From assembly GCA_035443885.1 (NCBI GenBank), contig DAOMNO010000017.1, positions 1 through 64,000 of the forward strand: a stretch of DNA of 64,000 bases. The letters are read 5' to 3'. This DNA comes from DAOMNO01 sp035443885 (GTDB lineage: Bacteria > Planctomycetota > Phycisphaerae > Phycisphaerales > SM1A02). Each line of letters begins with the position of its first letter. Position 1 is the stretch's first letter. Positions 46,310-55,511 of the stretch are shown here, in pieces. Position numbers and translations under genes: made by a program. The notes under the pieces are model-generated. The model made no database searches. It was not told where the DNA came from and worked only from the letters and a program-made list of their open reading frames with translations.

Positions 46310-46320
46310 CCCCCCACCTC

Positions 46321-47259
46321 ATGCGCATCGTCTCCCTTCTGCCTTCCGCCACTGAAACGCTCTGCGCCATAGGCGGCGGCCATCTCCTCGTTGGCCGTTC
46401 GCATGAATGCGATTTCCCTTCTTCGATCGCACATCTGCCGGTGCTGACCGCACAGAAGACCGCAGGCGGCACCAGCGCGGAGATCGACCAACAGGTTCGC
46501 GATGCGCTCAATACCGAATCAGTATCAACTGGCAGCGTCTCGCTCTATTCTCTGAATGTCGATCTGCTTCGCTCACTTCAACCCGACCTCATACTCACGC
46601 AGGACTTGTGCGAAGTCTGCTCCATCGACCTGAGCACCGTTCGCACTATCGCGGCATCGCTTGATCCGCAGCCGCACATCCTGAGCCTCGACCCACATTC
46701 GCTTGATGATGTCTTCGACGACATGCTGCGCGTGGGTGAAGCAGCGGGCCTCGTAAGTCGTTCACGAGAAGCGATGATCGCGCTGCGTGAACGCGCGTGG
46801 GCTGCGAGGGAGTATGTCAATGCGTACATTGAAGGGCCGATCGTCGCGTTTCTGGAGTGGATGGACCCACTGTTCGTCGGCGGGCACTGGACACCACAAC
46901 TCATCCAGTTCGCGGGCGGCCGACACACACTCAACGCGCCGGGTGAAAAATCGCGCCGCATCAGCCCCGAAGAACTCATCGAAACCATGCCGGAGCGGCT
47001 CATCATCTGTCCGTGCGGCTACAACATGGCTGCCATTGAGCGCGAGCTGCCTGCATTGCAATCACAACGCTGGTGGAAACTGCTGCCTGCCGTTCAGGAC
47101 GGCAAAATCGCCCTCGTGGATGGCAATCAGATGTTCAATCGCCCCGGCCCGCGCTTGGTGGACGCGCTCTGCTGGCTTGTAGCGTGGCTGCACGATCTGC
47201 CGGAACTAACGCCAACGGGCTTTCCCGTTACCTATCCGGCGGCAGCTCAAGCGGATTGA
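46321..47259 (+). CDS. BtuF-like periplasmic-binding-fold protein without signal peptide
   Basis: 312 aa. Class III (BtuF/FhuD) fold: MRIVSLLPSATETLCAIGGG at the N-terminus, LLRSLQPDLILTQDLCEVCS, and GGHWTPQLIQFAGG in the second lobe. There is no signal peptide or lipobox: the fold begins at residue 1 and no start lies upstream in frame. Similar cytosolic members are often annotated cobalamin-binding. No BtuCD genes are adjacent, so it probably does not serve an importer directly. Confidence 0.85.
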   Translation: MRIVSLLPSATETLCAIGGGHLLVGRSHECDFPSSIAHLPVLTAQKTAGGTSAEIDQQVRDALNTESVSTGSVSLYSLNVDLLRSLQPDLILTQDLCEVCSIDLSTVRTIAASLDPQPHILSLDPHSLDDVFDDMLRVGEAAGLVSRSREAMIALRERAWAAREYVNAYIEGPIVAFLEWMDPLFVGGHWTPQLIQFAGGRHTLNAPGEKSRRISPEELIETMPERLIICPCGYNMAAIERELPALQSQRWWKLLPAVQDGKIALVDGNQMFNRPGPRLVDALCWLVAWLHDLPELTPTGFPVTYPAAAQAD

Positions 47260-48058
47260 AATCCGGGTCATGCGCAGGCCGATTGGATTCCGACTCGCCG
47301 TCGCGGGGCAACGTTGGCAGCGGACGAGACATTTTCAACTGCACGGGCATCGTCAACGACTGATCGCTGCCGAAGGTGATGACGATCGCTGCATCCGAAG
47401 GCAGAATCACTCTCCTGCATGTTACGGTGAGCTGGCCGCGCCAAATGGCGGGATGCCCTTGCGCTGCGTTCGCGCCCCGATAAGGCCCCCATGAAACCAG
47501 TTCGGCGCGCAGTGCGTCGCTTGTTACCGCGATAGCAGGCTCAGGAAATGCAGATGGGTCTTCACCATCCCAAAGATCGAGAAAGAACATCACTGTTTCA
47601 GGCACTTCCGGCTCGATCAGAATCGAAGGCCGCGCGGGCCGAAGGTGTTGCAGCGGCTTGCCGATCGCGCGAACATTCAGTTGCCGCACGCCGCGTCCCT
47701 GCATTTCAACGGTGATCTTTGCAGAAGTCAGCCCGCTCTTCGTCAGCGTCATCACCGCAGTAATCGCAAGCTCTTCACCCGGCGCAACAGACCGCGTGCT
47801 CACCTGCGGCACCGTACAACCGCATGAGCTGCGAACCTCGCCCAGTTCAATCGTCGATCGTGATTGATTCACCAGCCGAAAGACATGCTCGAGTTTAACC
47901 TCGGGCGCGACCAGCGCAACAACCCCGAAGTCATGATCGACCTGCCCCGCCAGCACGGAGCGGCCAAGCGTCAACTTATAGACGCCAAACAGCATCGCTG
48001 GCACGCCGAGCACCAGCAACAGGACGACGAGTATGCGATGACTGGCCGAAGTGGACAT
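47228..48058 (-). CDS. DUF1573 membrane-anchored protein
   Basis: 276 aa from ATG 48058 (the frame is open to 48121). One N-terminal helix (ILVVLLLVLGVPAMLFGVY), then an Ig/MSP-like DUF1573 domain: HDFGVVALVAPEVKLEHVFR, and SSCGCTVPQVS with the conserved CGC. A second beta domain and a disordered C-terminus follow. DUF1573 proteins are extracytoplasmic and of unknown role. Its stop end overlaps the BtuF-like gene end by 32 bp (convergent). Confidence 0.87.
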   Translation of the reverse strand: MSTSASHRILVVLLLVLGVPAMLFGVYKLTLGRSVLAGQVDHDFGVVALVAPEVKLEHVFRLVNQSRSTIELGEVRSSCGCTVPQVSTRSVAPGEELAITAVMTLTKSGLTSAKITVEMQGRGVRQLNVRAIGKPLQHLRPARPSILIEPEVPETVMFFLDLWDGEDPSAFPEPAIAVTSDALRAELVSWGPYRGANAAQGHPAIWRGQLTVTCRRVILPSDAAIVITFGSDQSLTMPVQLKMSRPLPTLPRDGESESNRPAHDPDFNPLELPPDR

Positions 48059-48149
48059 AAAAACATGACCCCATAGCATGGTATGCATGAACTTGACGTT
48101 TGTGGGCGGCCTGCCTGCCATGCTGGCAGCCGAAAACGCCCCTGAAGGC

Positions 48150-48169
48150 CGCTGCGCTTCGGCGCAGCG
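48150..48169 (+). promoter_or_regulatory. UUCG hairpin in the clpB leader
   Basis: CGCTGCGC and GCGCAGCG (8 bp, perfect) around TTCG, 67 bp before the clpB start. It is an exceptionally stable hairpin with a T-rich exit (TTTGC). It may stabilise the clpB leader or act as a control element. No CIRCE or sigma-32 consensus was seen. Confidence 0.6.
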
Positions 48170-48236
48170 TTTGCATCCACCACTTTCCGGACGCCTGCCG
48201 CGCCAATGTGGCAGTTCGCCCTAAGGAGAGAACCCG

Positions 48237-50876
48237 ATGCGAATGGATCGTTTGACGACACTGGCACAGGACGCCCTGCGTGAAGCCCTCTCACTGGCTG
48301 CGCAGAAGAACCACGCCGAAGCCGGGCCGCTGCACCTGCTGGCATCGCTGCTGGCCGACCAAGGCGGCATCGCGCGATCACTGCTGGAACGTGCAGGTGT
48401 CCGTCCCGCGCAGGTGGCGGATGTCGTTGCGGCTGCACTCAATCGGTTGCCCACCGTAAAAAGCTCCGGCGGCGCAGGTGGGCAACCCAACGCCGGCCAG
48501 CCGCTCATGCAGGTGCTCACCGCGGCCGATCGCGAAGCGCGCGAACTGGGTGACGCCTACGTCTCTTCCGAACATCTTCTGATCGCCCTGGCAGAAACAA
48601 AATCCGACGCCAAGGAAGCGTTGTCCGTCGTCGGCGTCGATCGCAGGCGATTGGTGGACGCCGTCAAAGCTTTGCGCACCGCGTCCGGCGTGACGAACAT
48701 CAACGACCCCGATGCGGAATCCACCTACGAAGCCTTGAAGAAATACGGCATTGACCTTGTTGAAAAGGCCCATGCAGGCAAGCTTGATCCTGTCATCGGG
48801 CGCGATGAAGAAATCCGCCGCTGCATGCAGGTGCTTTCGCGAAGGTCGAAGAACAATCCCGTGTTGATCGGCGAGCCGGGTGTTGGAAAAACAGCCATCG
48901 CTGAGGGACTCGCCCTGCGGATCGTCAACGGCGACTGCCCCGAATCCATGCGACACGCGAGAATCGTTGCGCTCGATGTCGGTCAGCTTCTCGCCGGTGC
49001 GAAGTTCCGAGGCGAGTTTGAGGAGCGTCTCAAAGCCGTGCTGCGCGAAGTAACCGCCAGCGAAGGCCGCATCATTCTGTTCATCGATGAACTGCACACC
49101 ATTGTCGGCGCGGGCGCTGCGGAAGGTGCCGTCAGCGCGGGCAACCTGCTCAAGCCTGCTCTCTCACGGGGCGAGCTGCGCTGCATCGGCGCCACTACGC
49201 TGGATGAATATCGCAAGCACATTGAGAAGGACGCTGCGTTCGAGAGGCGATTCCAGCCAGTGTACGTCGGCGAGCCAAGCGTGGAAGACACGATCGCCAT
49301 TTTGCGCGGGTTGAAGCCTCGCTATGAAGCGCATCACGGCGTTCGCATTCAGGATGGCGCACTGATCGCAGCCGCCCGCCTGAGCCATCGCTACATCGCC
49401 GACCGCTTCCTGCCGGACAAGGCCATTGACCTGCTGGATGAAGCCGCGTCGCGGCTGCGCATTGAAAACGATTCGATGCCCGCCGAGCTGGATGAGCTGC
49501 ATCGCAAGATCATGCAGCTTGAAATTGAACGCGAAGCCCTGAAGCTGGAATCGGATGTCGAATCCAAAAAGCGGCTCGGCGCGCTTGAACGCGATCTTTC
49601 CGACCTCAACGAGAAGAAAGCTGCGCTCGCAGCCCAGTGGGAGCGTGAAAAAGCGGAACTGGACGAAATCAAGCGCGTCAAGGCGGAGATCGACGCCAAG
49701 CATACAGAACTGGAGCAGGCCCAGCGGCGTGGCGATCTGGAAGCGGCCGCGCGCATCCAATACGGCGAGCTGCGCGAGCTCGACAAGCGACTCGCTGCTG
49801 CGGAAGAAACACTCGCAAGGCGGCAGGCCGAAGGCGCTGCCCTCGTGAAGGAAGAAGTGGACGCCGAGCAGATCGCTGAGGTCGTCGGCAAGTGGACCGG
49901 CATTCCTGTCTCCAATCTCATCGAAAGCGAGCGCGAAAAACTGCTGCGCATGGAACAGGAACTGCGCAAGCGCGTGGTGGGTCAGAGCGATGCTGTGCGC
50001 GCGGTGTCCGACGCCGTCCGTCGCAGCCGCGCAGGCCTCGGCGATACGCAGCGACCGATCGGTTCGTTCCTGTTTCTCGGCCCGACGGGCGTCGGCAAGA
50101 CAGAGCTGTGCAAGGCTCTCGCGGGTTTCCTCTTCGACACGGAAGACGCCATGGTGCGCATCGACATGAGCGAGTTCATGGAGCAGCACGCCGTGGCGCG
50201 GCTGATCGGCGCGCCGCCCGGCTATGTTGGCTATGAAGAAGGCGGTCGCCTGACGGAAGCTGTCCGGCGCAGACCATACTGTGTCGTGCTGTTCGATGAA
50301 ATGGAAAAGGCCCACCCGGATGTATCCAACATCTTGCTGCAAATGCTGGATGACGGTCGCCTCACGGATGGTCACGGCCGCACGGTGGACTTCCGCAACA
50401 CGATCATCGTGATGACGAGCAACATCGGCTCGCAGGCGATACTCAGCATGACGAGCGGCGGCGCGCTGGATGTGGAAATCGAAGCGCATGTGAAGAGCCT
50501 GCTCAAGCAGTCGCTGCGACCGGAACTGCTCAACCGGATCGATGAGACGATCATCTTCCATCAGCTCACGCCGGATGACCTCACTGACATCGTGGATATC
50601 CAGCTTCGCAGTCTGCGCACGCGGCTGGCCGATCGAGGTTTCTCACTTGAGATCACGCCCGGCGCGAAGGCCGCCCTCGCCACTGAAGGATACGACCCGC
50701 AGTTCGGCGCAAGACCGCTCAAGCGAGTGATTCAGCAGCGCATCGAAAACGCCCTTGCAACGAAGCTGCTTTCGGGTGAGTTCCTGATCGGCGATGTGAT
50801 CACCATCGGCTACGACGCCGGCTCATTCACGTTCCGCCGTGCTGGCTCACATGAAGGTCAAGGCGCAACTGCATAG
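48237..50876 (+). CDS. clpB: ClpB disaggregase
   Basis: 879 aa from ATG 48237 with AAGGAGA 6-12 bases upstream. It is an ATP-driven hexamer that resolubilises aggregates with DnaK. N-terminal Clp repeat domain (residues ~1-145), first AAA+ with GEPGVGKT near 212, coiled-coil middle domain (residues ~400-530, rich in Glu, Lys, Ala), second AAA+ with GPTGVGKT near 615, Walker B VVLFDEMEKA and the C-terminal D2 small domain (YDPQFGARPLKRVIQ). Isolated; ends in a perfect hairpin. Confidence 0.96.
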   Translation: MRMDRLTTLAQDALREALSLAAQKNHAEAGPLHLLASLLADQGGIARSLLERAGVRPAQVADVVAAALNRLPTVKSSGGAGGQPNAGQPLMQVLTAADREARELGDAYVSSEHLLIALAETKSDAKEALSVVGVDRRRLVDAVKALRTASGVTNINDPDAESTYEALKKYGIDLVEKAHAGKLDPVIGRDEEIRRCMQVLSRRSKNNPVLIGEPGVGKTAIAEGLALRIVNGDCPESMRHARIVALDVGQLLAGAKFRGEFEERLKAVLREVTASEGRIILFIDELHTIVGAGAAEGAVSAGNLLKPALSRGELRCIGATTLDEYRKHIEKDAAFERRFQPVYVGEPSVEDTIAILRGLKPRYEAHHGVRIQDGALIAAARLSHRYIADRFLPDKAIDLLDEAASRLRIENDSMPAELDELHRKIMQLEIEREALKLESDVESKKRLGALERDLSDLNEKKAALAAQWEREKAELDEIKRVKAEIDAKHTELEQAQRRGDLEAAARIQYGELRELDKRLAAAEETLARRQAEGAALVKEEVDAEQIAEVVGKWTGIPVSNLIESEREKLLRMEQELRKRVVGQSDAVRAVSDAVRRSRAGLGDTQRPIGSFLFLGPTGVGKTELCKALAGFLFDTEDAMVRIDMSEFMEQHAVARLIGAPPGYVGYEEGGRLTEAVRRRPYCVVLFDEMEKAHPDVSNILLQMLDDGRLTDGHGRTVDFRNTIIVMTSNIGSQAILSMTSGGALDVEIEAHVKSLLKQSLRPELLNRIDETIIFHQLTPDDLTDIVDIQLRSLRTRLADRGFSLEITPGAKAALATEGYDPQFGARPLKRVIQQRIENALATKLLSGEFLIGDVITIGYDAGSFTFRRAGSHEGQGATA

Positions 50877-50903
50877 CTGCATTCTGAGTAATCAGGGAAA
50901 AGA

Positions 50904-50933
50904 AACAGGCCGTCTCGATTGAGACGGCCTGTT
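50904..50933. terminator. Bidirectional terminator between clpB and a convergent gene
   Basis: A perfect 13-bp stem (50904-50916 with 50921-50933) closes on GATT, 27 bp after the clpB stop and 27 bp after the convergent stop. On the minus strand it exits into TTTCTTTTCCC, a good T-tract. Confidence 0.88.
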
Positions 50934-50960
50934 CAGTTGTGTCGTGGATCACAGATGGAA

Positions 50961-51665
50961 TCAGTTGCGGCGACGGCGAGCGCCGAAGGCTGCCAAGCCG
51001 AAGAGCGCGAGTGCGCCTGGGGCGGGAACCTCGGTGATGATCTGGCTGATACGGAAGTCCGCACCGGTCGCAGGGTCCATCTCAATGTCAATCGCCTGAA
51101 TCGAGCTCATGTTGAGCGCGCCAATGTTGCCGAAAGCTGCGAAGCTGAAGAACAGCGACTGAGCGCCGGGAGCGTTCAGCGAAAGCGTGAGCATCGCCAT
51201 CTCCGCGCCGTCGAACAGATGAATGGTTACAGGCAGAGGAAGATCACCCGCATGATCGAACTGCGTGAAGTGAATCCAGATGCCAAGCTGGCCGGAGAAG
51301 TCGGTGTTCAAACCAGCGCCACCAGCGTTGTAGCTCATGAAGAGGTAGCCGTTCGTGTCAGCCGTGCTGTTGTAGTCGAAGAGACCCGCAGCAGCGACAA
51401 CGCTGACCTGAACATTGTCGAGACCCGGAATGCCAACCGCAGTGGCTTCGAGGTACGTATCGCGCGTGCCGCCGAGCGCCGTCAAACCCGTCTCCTGCAC
51501 GAAGACGTTTCCAGCAGCATTCAGCGTGACAGGCCACGGATTCGGATTGCCGACGGAACTGAAGTCGTCGATCACAATCGCACCTGCAACGGCACTGGAT
51601 GCAACCGAACCCGCAGCAATAAGACCAGCTGCAACCGCGAGAACTCCGCAATGAATTCGACGCAT
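50961..51665 (-). CDS. PEP-CTERM-like secreted protein
   Basis: 234 aa from ATG 51665 with GAAGGGA upstream; the frame is open to 51788 but codes for no conserved sequence. Signal peptide (GVLAVAAGLIAAGSVASSAVA), a beta-sandwich body with IDDFSSVGNPNPWPV and TNGYLFMSYNAGG, and the sorting tail VPAPGALALFGLAAFGARRRR. Function unknown; same tail class as the gene at 1961-2527. Well expressed leader suggested by its own promoter and 5' hairpin. Confidence 0.85.
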   Translation of the reverse strand: MRRIHCGVLAVAAGLIAAGSVASSAVAGAIVIDDFSSVGNPNPWPVTLNAAGNVFVQETGLTALGGTRDTYLEATAVGIPGLDNVQVSVVAAAGLFDYNSTADTNGYLFMSYNAGGAGLNTDFSGQLGIWIHFTQFDHAGDLPLPVTIHLFDGAEMAMLTLSLNAPGAQSLFFSFAAFGNIGALNMSSIQAIDIEMDPATGADFRISQIITEVPAPGALALFGLAAFGARRRRN

Positions 51666-51756
51666 GGACGTGCCCTTCCCTTCCTTTTCGATCTGCTGTT
51701 GCAGAATCATTGTTCTTGTTTCTCTTTCTACACCACGTAACCCATGTTGGCTAACG

Positions 51757-51778
51757 CTATCGGTTTCCAAGCCGATAG
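51757..51778 (-). promoter_or_regulatory. 5' leader hairpin of the PEP-CTERM-like gene
   Basis: CTATCGGTT pairs with AAGCCGATAG (nine pairs with one G-T) around a 4-nt loop. If the promoter at 51787-51814 is used, this hairpin sits at the extreme 5' end of the mRNA, a place where such structures protect transcripts from decay. Confidence 0.5.
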
Positions 51779-51786
51779 ACCCCATC

Positions 51787-51814
51787 ATGGTACCACAGAC
51801 TTGGGTCGGTGCAA
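51787..51814 (-). promoter_or_regulatory. Possible sigma-70-like promoter
   Basis: Reading the minus strand: TTGCAC (51814-51809), 16 bases, TACCAT (51792-51787). It would start transcription near 51780, giving a ~115-nt leader for the gene starting at 51665. Confidence 0.35.
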
Positions 51815-51985
51815 TAACTTCCTCAGGAATTCACACGATCTGACCATTTATTTTAGTCCTATAACTGTTTGGGTCGAAAATGGTCTGATTGGTAAATGCC
51901 ATTGCAACAATGATTTACTGGCGGATATCAATCGTTCCGCACTTCAGAACCGACGCCCATGCCGGCTCGGTACACTGCTGAGATC

Positions 51986-53437
51986 ATGGCTGGCGACTGG
52001 GTCTATTGGCTGATCTGGCTGGGCATTCTGGTGCTTTATGCCTGCATGGTCTGGCTTGCGTGGCGATCGCTGTTCAACGACCGTGCCAATGGCCGACGCC
52101 GATGCCCCCGATGCTGGTATGACCTCGCCTACTCGCCCGGCATGACCTGCGCGGAATGCGGCTACACAGGGCGCACCGAAGCCGACTTCCAACGCACCCG
52201 CCGCAGATACGGCCAGGCCGCTGCTGCCATTCTTGTCTGCGTGCTCGTCGCGGGCGTTGTGCACGAACGAGTCAGCCGCGGCGGCTGGACCTCAACGCTC
52301 CCCGCAGGAATCCTCATCTCCATCCTGCCGCTTTCTTCAGATCATCAGGGAGACCTGTTCAAAGAACTCGAACGAAGAATCAGCAACGATGCGCTGTCCC
52401 ATGCCCAGTTGGCGAGACTGATGCGCCGCGCGGCAGAAGGCGACTGGTTCGCCGCGCCCATGGATGAACGATGGATGCGCCGGTATGGCGACCTCATTCG
52501 TACCGTCCGCCGCCTCGCCGCCCCGGAACCAATACGCACTGCGAACGGCATTGAATGGCCTGCATACACCGATGTTGAACGCCCATTGCTCAACATCCCC
52601 CCGCTGCTTGAACTGACCACGCGCGAAACATGGCCGACCGGCTCTCGTGCACAGGCCCAGCTTTCATTCACAGACTGGTGGCCTCGCGGCTGCGAAGCTC
52701 GCGTGCGGCTCACGCCCCGGCACAATGCACACACGGAATCTGAAATCGTGATCTATCGCAGCAACAACGCGCCGTCCCGCAGCGGCGCGAGTGTGCCAAT
52801 CGGCGTACTCGGCGCAGGCGAGCACGAGATTCAGTTTGAAGTACAGGTTGACCGAAGAAGACCCGGCGCACACGCTGACTGGCAGCATGTCGCCACGCAG
52901 TCGCTTGCCGTTACAACGCGCGTTGAAGGCAGCCTTGAAACGCACCTCATCCCCATCACAGATGATGGGCCGCTCAACACCGGCATGCGGGAAGCATTCA
53001 CAGGTTCCGTCTCACGCTGGGAAGGTGGCCCATCACCTGTGCGATTCCGGTACACACCCACATACACACAGGGCAGCGAGTTCGCGGGCGTCGCCATCGG
53101 CGTGTCGATTGAGCTTCGACGAGGCGATCAGCTCGCCAGACAACTCGACATCTGGTGGCTCGGTGGGCCGGGCGTGCCCGGCCAGACAGACCCAATGCAC
53201 GGTCTCGGCTGGGAAGTGGTTCTCGAAGATGAAGACCTGCTCCTCCAACCCGTTGACGAAAATTGGACCATCACCATTCGAGGCGACCCGCAGCTTGCGC
53301 TTCGCGCAGGCAATGCAGCTTCCTATTGGGCGGGTTCGTTCACCGTGCCGGCGCAATTTGTGATGATCCCCGGCCCCGCATCGCCTCCTGAATGGCGACG
53401 GGAGCCGCCTGCATCACGGCGGCATCACACTCGCTGA
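51986..53437 (+). CDS. Zinc-ribbon membrane protein of unknown function
   Basis: 483 aa from ATG 51986 (ATG 51959 also possible). First helix WVYWLIWLGILVLYACMVWL, then a short zinc ribbon CPRCWYDL-x9-CAECG facing the cytosol, a second helix (AAAAILVCVLVAGVV), and a ~350-residue extracytoplasmic part with beta-rich pattern and many Trp/Arg. The CxxCWYDL-CxxCG ribbon recurs in many planctomycete membrane proteins of the Phycisphaerae. No enzyme motif. Function unknown. Confidence 0.8.
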   Translation: MAGDWVYWLIWLGILVLYACMVWLAWRSLFNDRANGRRRCPRCWYDLAYSPGMTCAECGYTGRTEADFQRTRRRYGQAAAAILVCVLVAGVVHERVSRGGWTSTLPAGILISILPLSSDHQGDLFKELERRISNDALSHAQLARLMRRAAEGDWFAAPMDERWMRRYGDLIRTVRRLAAPEPIRTANGIEWPAYTDVERPLLNIPPLLELTTRETWPTGSRAQAQLSFTDWWPRGCEARVRLTPRHNAHTESEIVIYRSNNAPSRSGASVPIGVLGAGEHEIQFEVQVDRRRPGAHADWQHVATQSLAVTTRVEGSLETHLIPITDDGPLNTGMREAFTGSVSRWEGGPSPVRFRYTPTYTQGSEFAGVAIGVSIELRRGDQLARQLDIWWLGGPGVPGQTDPMHGLGWEVVLEDEDLLLQPVDENWTITIRGDPQLALRAGNAASYWAGSFTVPAQFVMIPGPASPPEWRREPPASRRHHTR

Positions 53438-53588
53438 AGCTTCCGGCCATCCTTAATTATGTATGTATTCAACCCTCGTCCGAGAAGAACGGGCAATACA
53501 AGTGTGGATTCATCAGGTTCGGCGCAACGCTGAAACACGCGAATAGATTGCCCATAGAACCATGCGGAAAGAAGGCTATACTGTGGCC

Positions 53589-54017
53589 ATGCACCGCACC
53601 GGCGTAACCGGCAACATCTTGAAATGGACGTTGGCCCTTGTGCTGGTCGCGTTGCCGTCCATCTGCCGCTGCCATCTCGCGCTGCACAGCCACGATCACG
53701 CTGACGGGGCGGTTGTGCATCATCATGCACACGCCGATCACGCGCACGGCGAATCGTGCACGCACGATGAAGGCCTGCTTTCGCGGCTGATGTGCGACCA
53801 TGAGGAACACGATTGCGAGTGCCCGAAGCTCGTCGCTGCCATGCACAAGGCCGACGAGCAACCAATCACACTGACCCTATCTCTTCCGGCTGCCACCTTC
53901 ACCGAGATGGCGTCGCCGAACATGCTCACCGCCCGGCGAGTGTTCACCTTCCCGCCGGGCCATGTGCCGCGCCCGCAGACGACGCTCCTGCGCCTGCATT
54001 GCGCGCTCATCGTCTAG
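53589..54017 (+). CDS. Small His/Cys-rich exported protein of the metal-efflux operon
   Basis: 142 aa from ATG 53589 (53562 also open). A hydrophobic N-terminus (ILKWTLALVLVALPSICRC) leads to a metal-binding-type tract rich in His and Asp (LHSHDHADGAVVHHHAHADH), then Cys/His (SCTHDEG, CDHEEHDCECPK). The C-terminal half has no recognisable domain. Placed just ahead of the RND adaptor, 109 bp apart. A periplasmic metal buffer or sensor is likely; which metal is open. Confidence 0.72.
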   Translation: MHRTGVTGNILKWTLALVLVALPSICRCHLALHSHDHADGAVVHHHAHADHAHGESCTHDEGLLSRLMCDHEEHDCECPKLVAAMHKADEQPITLTLSLPAATFTEMASPNMLTARRVFTFPPGHVPRPQTTLLRLHCALIV

Positions 54018-54126
54018 AAAAAGCCTCTTGAAGAAGCCACCCGGCTTCCCGTGCTGTGGTGCGCCATCACGTCGTGCCGCATGATTCCGATTCTTTTGTC
54101 ATTACGGAAACTCAAGAGGTTTGCCC

Positions 54127-55482
54127 ATGTCTCGTTCACAACTGCTCATGGCGGTCGCTGCTGCGCTCGCGCTGCTCGCGCTTCCTGCGGTGCTCACCAC
54201 ATTCGCTCACGATGATCACGCGCCGCCACCGTCAGACGGCTTTGACCCCTTCGCGCCAAAAATCATCCCGCCGGAAACCGCGGTACTCATTGGCCTCGTT
54301 GTCGAAGAAGCTGACTTCGGCGTGATGGAGCGCGTTGAGCGTCTCAGCGGTGTCGTGCGATTCGATCCTAATCGCGTGGCCGTCATCTCACCGCCAATCG
54401 CGGGCACAATCGCATCTGTATCCGTTCAACCCGGAACCGTCGTCCGCGCAGGCGATACGCTCGTCGAACTCGACTCACCTGAGCTGACGCGCCTGCGTTA
54501 TGAACTGAGCCAACTGGATTCAGAACGAATCGAGCTGGAGCTGGCGCAGCAGGCCGCATACGGCCGAAGCGACCGCGCCGCGCTCGATGAGCGCGTCGCC
54601 GCGACTCGGCTGGAACTCGCCTCACAGGAACTCGAACGTGCGCAGCAAAGTCGCGAAGCGGTCGCGGCCAATCTGCTCAACCAGAAGAAAATTGCCGTGC
54701 TCACGCATCAGTCCGAGCAGGCCGCCGCTCGACTGGAGCGAGAACTCGCCTCGCGAGAGGCAGAAGGGCTTTCGCGCCGCATCGCCGCCGTCATTGAATC
54801 ACGCCGCGCTCTTGCAGACGCACTCGGCTCCATCGTGGGTGAAGCCTCAACAGATGTTCAGGGCGGCCGCCTCGTATTTCGATCACTCCGGGATGGCGTG
54901 GTTACTTCTCGCACCATCTCCGTCGGCCAGCATGTTCAGCCCGGCGAACAGATGATTGTCGTCGCCGATGCGCAGCGCGTTCAGATCATTGCGGAGCTGC
55001 CGGAATCACGATTGGATTCGCTTACGCATGCCCAAGGCAAGACGGTGCGCCTGCGACAGCCGGGCAAGGGAACCGCCGTTCGCGCCGAAGGCATCGTCCG
55101 CCACGTGAATCCGAAGATCGACTCCATCAAGCGAACCGCACACGTGCTGATCGATGCAGATAATGCCGCCGGCGCACTGCGCGACGGTATGTTCGTCGAG
55201 GTCGCCATCGTCCTCGAAGATCTGGATTTCGCCGTCGTGGTGCCGCACGAAGCCGTGCTCAAGGACGGCCCGGAACGTTATGTGTTCATCCGTGATGGTG
55301 AAATATTTAAGCGACAGGCTGTGGCGATCGGCGCACGCGACGACCGATTCTTCGAAATCACCGACGGGCTTGTGCCGGGCGATGAGATTGTCGTGCGCGG
55401 CGCATATGCCGTCAGCCAGATTCGCGCCCGCGGCGCTTCATCTGACCACGACCATGGCCATCATCACGGTCATCAACACTAA
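54127..55482 (+). CDS. RND efflux periplasmic adaptor with C-terminal His tail
   Basis: 451 aa from ATG 54127 (AAGAGGT 6-12 bases upstream; TTG 54121 is in frame). Membrane-fusion protein: signal/anchor, lipoyl halves PPIAGTIASVSVQPGTVVRA and SLRDGVVTSRTISVGQHV around a long coiled-coil hairpin (residues ~115-240), beta-barrel and membrane-proximal domain. The C-terminus ends in a His run (DHDHGHHHGHQH), typical of CzcB/CusB-type adaptors that capture metal. It links the pump at 55512 to the outer-membrane factor at 59970. Confidence 0.92.
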   Translation: MSRSQLLMAVAAALALLALPAVLTTFAHDDHAPPPSDGFDPFAPKIIPPETAVLIGLVVEEADFGVMERVERLSGVVRFDPNRVAVISPPIAGTIASVSVQPGTVVRAGDTLVELDSPELTRLRYELSQLDSERIELELAQQAAYGRSDRAALDERVAATRLELASQELERAQQSREAVAANLLNQKKIAVLTHQSEQAAARLERELASREAEGLSRRIAAVIESRRALADALGSIVGEASTDVQGGRLVFRSLRDGVVTSRTISVGQHVQPGEQMIVVADAQRVQIIAELPESRLDSLTHAQGKTVRLRQPGKGTAVRAEGIVRHVNPKIDSIKRTAHVLIDADNAAGALRDGMFVEVAIVLEDLDFAVVVPHEAVLKDGPERYVFIRDGEIFKRQAVAIGARDDRFFEITDGLVPGDEIVVRGAYAVSQIRARGASSDHDHGHHHGHQH

Positions 55483-55511
55483 GTGCGCTCGCAACGAGAG
55501 GATTATCAACC

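Larger units (their letters stand above)
51666..51985. other. AT-rich leader and promoter region
   Basis: About 320 bp without a gene, upstream of the minus-strand PEP-CTERM-like gene and of the plus-strand zinc-ribbon gene. It holds the hairpin at 51757-51778 and the promoter-like hexamers at 51787-51814; 51830-51930 is AT-rich. Confidence 0.6.

Noticed and set aside
49164..50561. 465-codon minus-strand open frame
   Set aside because: Antisense to clpB, whose AAA+ motifs are unambiguous.
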